DNA of 16,459 bases from JAISGQ01 sp045604155. Its GTDB lineage: Bacteria; Bacillota; Clostridia; Oscillospirales; Acutalibacteraceae. Position numbers and translations under genes: made by a program. The DNA lies in contig JAZUNN010000068.1 of NCBI GenBank assembly GCA_045604155.1, positions 1 through 16,459 on the forward strand, written 5' to 3'. The notes under the pieces are model-generated. The model saw only the letters and a program-made list of their open reading frames with translations. It ran no database searches and was not told the DNA's origin. Shown in pieces: positions 13,679 through 16,459 of this stretch. Numbering within the stretch: position 1 is the stretch's first letter; every line of letters starts with the position of its first letter.

Positions 13679-14900
13679 TCTGTGCCTCCGGTCCGGGAAC
13701 AATGGAGTGACGCATTATCACGATAACTGTGAATACCGCCAGTGAGAGGTTGAGAAGTGAGTTTATCGTCTGCATTGCGCCGATGTTTTCTGCCCATTCT
13801 CCACCGTGATTTACAAGGGCGAGTATGCGGCTCTGATTGAAGAATACAATAATTGCCTGAGCGCAGAAGCAGTACAGCAGACGCTTGTCCCTCAGCTCCA
13901 TATAGACAAGAATCAGGAGAAAGAGTGAAAGCATCTGATACCGCTCGTGCTGACGGGTGGTGAATAAGAATATTCCGTCTGCGAAAATGAATGCCGCAGA
14001 GAGATAATGCATATCAGGCAGCTTTAAAAATGCCGCCGTGAGAAGTGCGCAGAGGGAAAGGAGAATCAGGGGTGAAATAATCGAGAAGGCTCCTTCCGCC
14101 TGCCAGTTAAGACCGAAAATGCCGTAGACATTGTCAGCATTTAAGTTGATATACGGATAGGTGTTTGCACCTTTCAGGTAGACATCAATGGGAAGCAAAG
14201 GATTTTTTGCTCCGATAATGAAAGGTATCCAGAGAGTGAGCCACACTCCCACTGCAATGCCCACATTTTTTGCCGCACTGAGCCAGGCATGAAGGTTTTT
14301 AAAGCCTCCCTCACGGCGGACAAGCTCAAAAAGCAGCACGGGCGCCAGATATGCCGCCTGGAATTTCAGCAGCAGAGCCAGTGCATAGAATACGCAGGCG
14401 GCGGTGTGCTTTCCTTTTTCAAGGAGCATGATGACGATAAGCACAAAGAGAAGCAGCACACAATCGGTCTGTCCCCAGAATGCGCAGTTGAAGATTGCGG
14501 CAGGGTTTATCGCCCACAGTGCGCAGGCGGCAATGCCGATAAATTCGCTTTTCCTTCTGCCGAGGAGATAAAGGAAAAGGCAGATGAGAGCATCGCACAG
14601 CACGGGGACAAATTTTATAGCCAGCATACGGTAGGGTGCGAAATCGTCAACCATGGGGTTTTTTGTTATCATGCCCACCACTTTAAGCACAAAGAGATAA
14701 AGAGGCGGATAGTCAAGATTCCACACGTGACCGTCGTAGGCATTGAAAAATCCCTTCTGCAGGTCTGATGCCCACTGAAGATTCCACGCCGTATCATAGT
14801 CGTTTTCATAAAATGCCGCCGCCGCAATTCGCATGACAAAAGCAAAAATCGTTATGACAAAGGCAAGATCGGCATATCTGAAGGGCTTTCGTTCTCTCAT
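13665..14900 (-). CDS. GT-C fold membrane glycosyltransferase (lipid-linked sugar donor type)
   Basis: A 411-residue protein with about ten membrane helices and GT-C features: an acidic motif in the first outer loop (YENDYDTAW, Glu32/Asp34/Asp36), NLDYPPLYLFV (61-71), FWGQTDCVLLLF (141-152) and a KFQAAYLAP segment. These resemble the ALG6/8-like and DUF2029 mannosyl/glucosyltransferases that use polyprenyl-phosphate sugars outside the membrane. The donor and acceptor are unknown. It starts at an ATGA overlap with the nitroreductase stop and overlaps the YfhO-like gene by 14 bases, so the three are translationally coupled. With YfhO it suggests extracellular glycan or teichoic acid decoration (inference). 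Confidence 0.75.
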   Translation of the reverse strand: MRERKPFRYADLAFVITIFAFVMRIAAAAFYENDYDTAWNLQWASDLQKGFFNAYDGHVWNLDYPPLYLFVLKVVGMITKNPMVDDFAPYRMLAIKFVPVLCDALICLFLYLLGRRKSEFIGIAACALWAINPAAIFNCAFWGQTDCVLLLFVLIVIMLLEKGKHTAACVFYALALLLKFQAAYLAPVLLFELVRREGGFKNLHAWLSAAKNVGIAVGVWLTLWIPFIIGAKNPLLPIDVYLKGANTYPYINLNADNVYGIFGLNWQAEGAFSIISPLILLSLCALLTAAFLKLPDMHYLSAAFIFADGIFLFTTRQHERYQMLSLFLLILVYMELRDKRLLYCFCAQAIIVFFNQSRILALVNHGGEWAENIGAMQTINSLLNLSLAVFTVIVIMRHSIVPGPEAQNESD

Positions 14901-15457
14901 TTTACGAAGGTGACAAGCTCGTCAAAGCTCTTTCTGGGACGGGGGTCGGGACATTCGTCGGGATAGCCCACAGACAGACAGCCTGCGATTATATCCTGAC
15001 CGAAGCGCTCCTCGAAATAGTCCTTTGCGAAAAGTACATTTGCAATCCAGAGGCTGCCAAGTCCCATGTCGTGTGCCTTCAGGGTCATGTTTTCAAAGCA
15101 GGCACCCACGCTTGTAATCTCGGGGATAAGATACTGCCAGGGTGCACGCTCGGCGATTCTGCCGATGCGTCTGGGCATGAATACAAGTATGGTTGCGGAA
15201 GAATTGCGCATGAATTTTACCGTTGAGGTTACGGTTATCTTCATATCGGGGTTTTCTTCCTGAAATTTTTCCATAGCGCAGCAGATTTTGTCGACTTCAT
15301 CATTTCTGACCACAACAAAACGCCAGGGCTGACCGTTTTTTGCACTGGGTGCAAGAATACCTGCTTTTATTATTTCGCTTATCTGTTCATCAGTGACTTC
15401 AGTGTCCTTGAATGCACGAATACTTCTTCTGTCTTCTATTACCTTCTGAAATTCCAT
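14897..15457 (-). CDS. nitroreductase family flavoprotein
   Basis: A 186-residue protein with the nitroreductase fold that binds FMN: DRRSIRAF (Arg10, Arg11, Ser12 contact the FMN phosphate), APSAKNGQPWRF (36-47), and GLGSLWI plus LSVGYPDE near the C-terminus. The length fits the short single-domain class. The physiological substrate is unknown. ATG 15457 is preferred over the longer in-frame ATG at 15523: AAAAGGAGCG lies just before it, and the longer form would start upstream of the likely transcription start. It is the first gene of the operon, and its stop overlaps the glycosyltransferase start as ATGA. A role in surface glycan work is not evident; it may simply share the promoter. Confidence 0.9.
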   Translation of the reverse strand: MEFQKVIEDRRSIRAFKDTEVTDEQISEIIKAGILAPSAKNGQPWRFVVVRNDEVDKICCAMEKFQEENPDMKITVTSTVKFMRNSSATILVFMPRRIGRIAERAPWQYLIPEITSVGACFENMTLKAHDMGLGSLWIANVLFAKDYFEERFGQDIIAGCLSVGYPDECPDPRPRKSFDELVTFVK

Positions 15458-15494
15458 AACGGATGCGCTCCTTTTAAGTAAAATAAGATAATAA

Positions 15495-15523
15495 ATTATA
15501 CCATATAAGAGTAGTGTTAACAA
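15495..15523 (-). promoter_or_regulatory. promoter of the nitroreductase/GT-C/YfhO operon
   Basis: On the minus strand, TTGTTA (15523-15518), a 17 bp spacer and a perfect TATAAT (15500-15495). Transcription would start near 15488, giving a leader of about 30 bases. Confidence 0.75.
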
Positions 15524-15528
15524 GCACC

Positions 15529-15557
15529 TTGAATTTAGGAAAATGATATTGTATAAT
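15529..15557 (+). promoter_or_regulatory. promoter of the secreted anchored protein gene
   Basis: TTGAAT (15529-15534), a 17 bp spacer and a perfect TATAAT (15552-15557). It is back to back with the minus-strand promoter, with only 5 bp between the two -35 elements, so one regulator or polymerase could affect both. Confidence 0.75.
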
Positions 15558-15588
15558 CGGGAAAAGAAACTTTGAAAGGTGGGATTTT

Positions 15589-16140
15589 ATGGGGAAAAGA
15601 ATTGCTGCACTGCTTTTGCTGCTTGTATTTCTGGCGAGCGGCATCTCCGTTTCCGCCGCTGAGGTTTCTGAGGAAGAGCTTTCAGACGGAAAGTTTGTGC
15701 CCTGTGAATATATTCCATCCTTTGCCACTGTACCTGATTTTTACACGCCTATTGAAAGCGTGACCTGTATGTATATGTTCATCGACTGCGACGGCAATGC
15801 TCACAGACGGTGGTATGGCTCTGTTGACGGAGCCTACGGCTGGTATGCTGTGGCAGACGGCGAGCAGAAGGTTGCAGATTACTCCATGCCCATCAATGTG
15901 GAGGATGACCGTGCAATGCTGTATCCGAAGGTCGAGAATATTTATTCTTCGGAAAGTGACCTTGGGTATGTGGGCATCCTGCCCCCTGAGGAAAGCAGAA
16001 AAGAGGTTGCCGAGCTTTTCGGTGTGCCGATTAAGAAGTTCATAGTGATTGCAGGCACCGGCGTTGCGGTGCTTTGTATGATAATTCTTGTTGCTGCCGT
16101 CAGTGTGAAAAGCAGGAAGAAAAGGAGATTTCATTTTTGA
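15589..16140 (+). CDS. secreted protein of unknown function with C-terminal membrane anchor
   Basis: A 183-residue protein I do not recognise. It has an N-terminal signal peptide (likely cleaved near VSA-AE, residues 22-24), an outer domain of about 125 residues rich in Tyr and acidic residues, a C-terminal helix (about 151-173) and the basic tail KSRKKRR. This gives a type I topology with the domain outside. The outer part has two Cys (in VPCEYI and FIDCDG), plus a third in VTCMYM. The helix-plus-basic-tail end resembles sortase-free anchoring or the end of an LPXTG signal, but there is no LPXTG motif. AAAGGTGGG precedes ATG by five bases. It is monocistronic, with its own promoter and terminator. 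Confidence 0.75.
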   Translation: MGKRIAALLLLLVFLASGISVSAAEVSEEELSDGKFVPCEYIPSFATVPDFYTPIESVTCMYMFIDCDGNAHRRWYGSVDGAYGWYAVADGEQKVADYSMPINVEDDRAMLYPKVENIYSSESDLGYVGILPPEESRKEVAELFGVPIKKFIVIAGTGVAVLCMIILVAAVSVKSRKKRRFHF

Positions 16141-16178
16141 GTGATTTCTTTGCAGATAAAATTATGCTGTGGGAAAAT

Positions 16179-16223
16179 AACACCTTTTGATGCAGATAAA
16201 AAATGCATCAGGAGGTGTTTTTT
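16179..16223 (+). terminator. intrinsic terminator after the anchored-protein gene
   Basis: AACACCT (16179-16185) and TGATGCA (16188-16194) pair with TGCATCA (16204-16210) and AGGTGTT (16213-16219), with a 2-base internal mismatch and an A-rich loop. A T run follows. Confidence 0.88.
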
Positions 16224-16254
16224 GGTGCAGTGGAGTTGCAGTTATACTATCTTC

Positions 16255-16459
16255 TTGTCAGGGCAAAGCCTTACCCACACCCCTGCCTCCTCTTGTCAGG
16301 GCAAGGTCTCACCCAACCACTTGCCTCCCCTTGTCAGGGCAATGCCCCACCCAACCACTTGCCTCCCCTTGTCAGGGCAAAGCCTCACCCAACCACTTGC
16401 CTCCCCTTGTCAGGGCAAGGTCTCACCCCACACCCTTGCCTCCCCTTGTCAGGGCAAGG
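16255..16459. repeat. 38 bp tandem repeat array reaching the window edge
   Basis: TTGTCAGGGCAA recurs at 16255, 16293, 16331, 16369, 16407 and 16446, so spacing is 38 bp four times and then 39. Between these, the rest of the unit is also conserved (a C/T-rich stretch ending TTGCCTCCCC), with a few substitutions. Each junction can fold as CTTGCC...GGCAAG. The period is not a multiple of three, so a repeated protein is unlikely. No gene is seen in 16224-16459. Confidence 0.9.

Noticed and set aside
13679..13702. Longer YfhO start at ATG 13702
   Set aside because: The ATG at 13678 has GGAGG at ideal spacing; the longer form adds eight charged residues (FPDRRHR) ahead of it and would enlarge the overlap.
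14289..14768. 159-codon plus-strand frame opposite the GT-C gene
   Set aside because: Same reasoning: antisense shadow with no start signal or recognisable domain.
15458..15523. Longer nitroreductase start at ATG 15523
   Set aside because: It would place the start inside the -35 element. The added 22 residues are hydrophobic promoter-region translation, unlike the family N-terminus.
15682..16134. 150-codon minus-strand frame opposite the anchored-protein gene
   Set aside because: The plus-strand gene has a promoter, ribosome binding site, signal peptide and terminator; the minus-strand frame has none.
16255..16459. Possible CRISPR array because of regular 38 bp spacing
   Set aside because: The sequence between the TTGTCAGGGCAA blocks is itself conserved from unit to unit, so there are no unique spacers, and no cas genes are near.

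Overview
The window looks like chromosome of a Gram-positive, low-to-middle GC anaerobe of the Clostridia, most likely an Oscillospiraceae/Ruminococcaceae-type gut bacterium (inference). The signs are strong GGAGG-type ribosome binding sites, compact sigma-A-like promoters with 17 bp spacers, intrinsic terminators, a lipobox lipoprotein, a Dlt-like carrier system, YfhO, and REP palindromes beginning GTAGGG with their own RAYT transposases. No rRNA, tRNA, CRISPR, prophage or integron signal was seen.

Left part (1-1343): a single alpha-oxoamine synthase gene resembling bacterial serine palmitoyltransferase, closed by a strong terminator. Middle part (about 1430-10975): a co-directional block that starts at a good promoter. 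It encodes, in order, a membrane-anchored Ig-like/transglutaminase protein, an Asp/Glu-type racemase, a RAYT transposase, a DltA-like amino-acid adenylating enzyme, a second RAYT, a DltC-like carrier protein, an AlgI/DltB-like MBOAT, a REP array with a decayed third RAYT, a DltD-like SGNH protein with Cys at the nucleophile position, and a small lipoprotein. It ends at a perfect-stem terminator. Without the three RAYT units, the block reads as an activation-carrier-membrane transfer pathway (adenylation, thioester on carrier, MBOAT export, SGNH transfer), with a racemase upstream that could supply a D-amino acid. I infer a variant of teichoic-acid D-alanylation whose amino acid and acceptor are unknown. 

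The RAYTs are the second theme. Both intact copies begin within a few bases of the stop codon of a pathway gene. Each carries two REP palindromes inside its reading frame at equivalent places, and REP copies lie downstream of each. The third copy has lost its first 39 codons precisely up to a REP and carries a frameshifting internal deletion. The repeats next to it contain inverted copies of the MBOAT gene's last bases.

Right part: a convergent minus-strand operon (nitroreductase, GT-C glycosyltransferase, YfhO-like membrane protein; 4 and 14 bp overlaps) ends at a 34 bp perfect palindrome facing the plus-strand terminator. A divergent promoter pair at 15495-15557 drives it and a plus-strand gene for a secreted, C-terminally anchored protein of unknown function. 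The window ends in a noncoding 38 bp tandem repeat array that continues past the edge. Several genes here (Dlt-like set, YfhO, GT-C, transglutaminase) point to building or decorating the cell surface.
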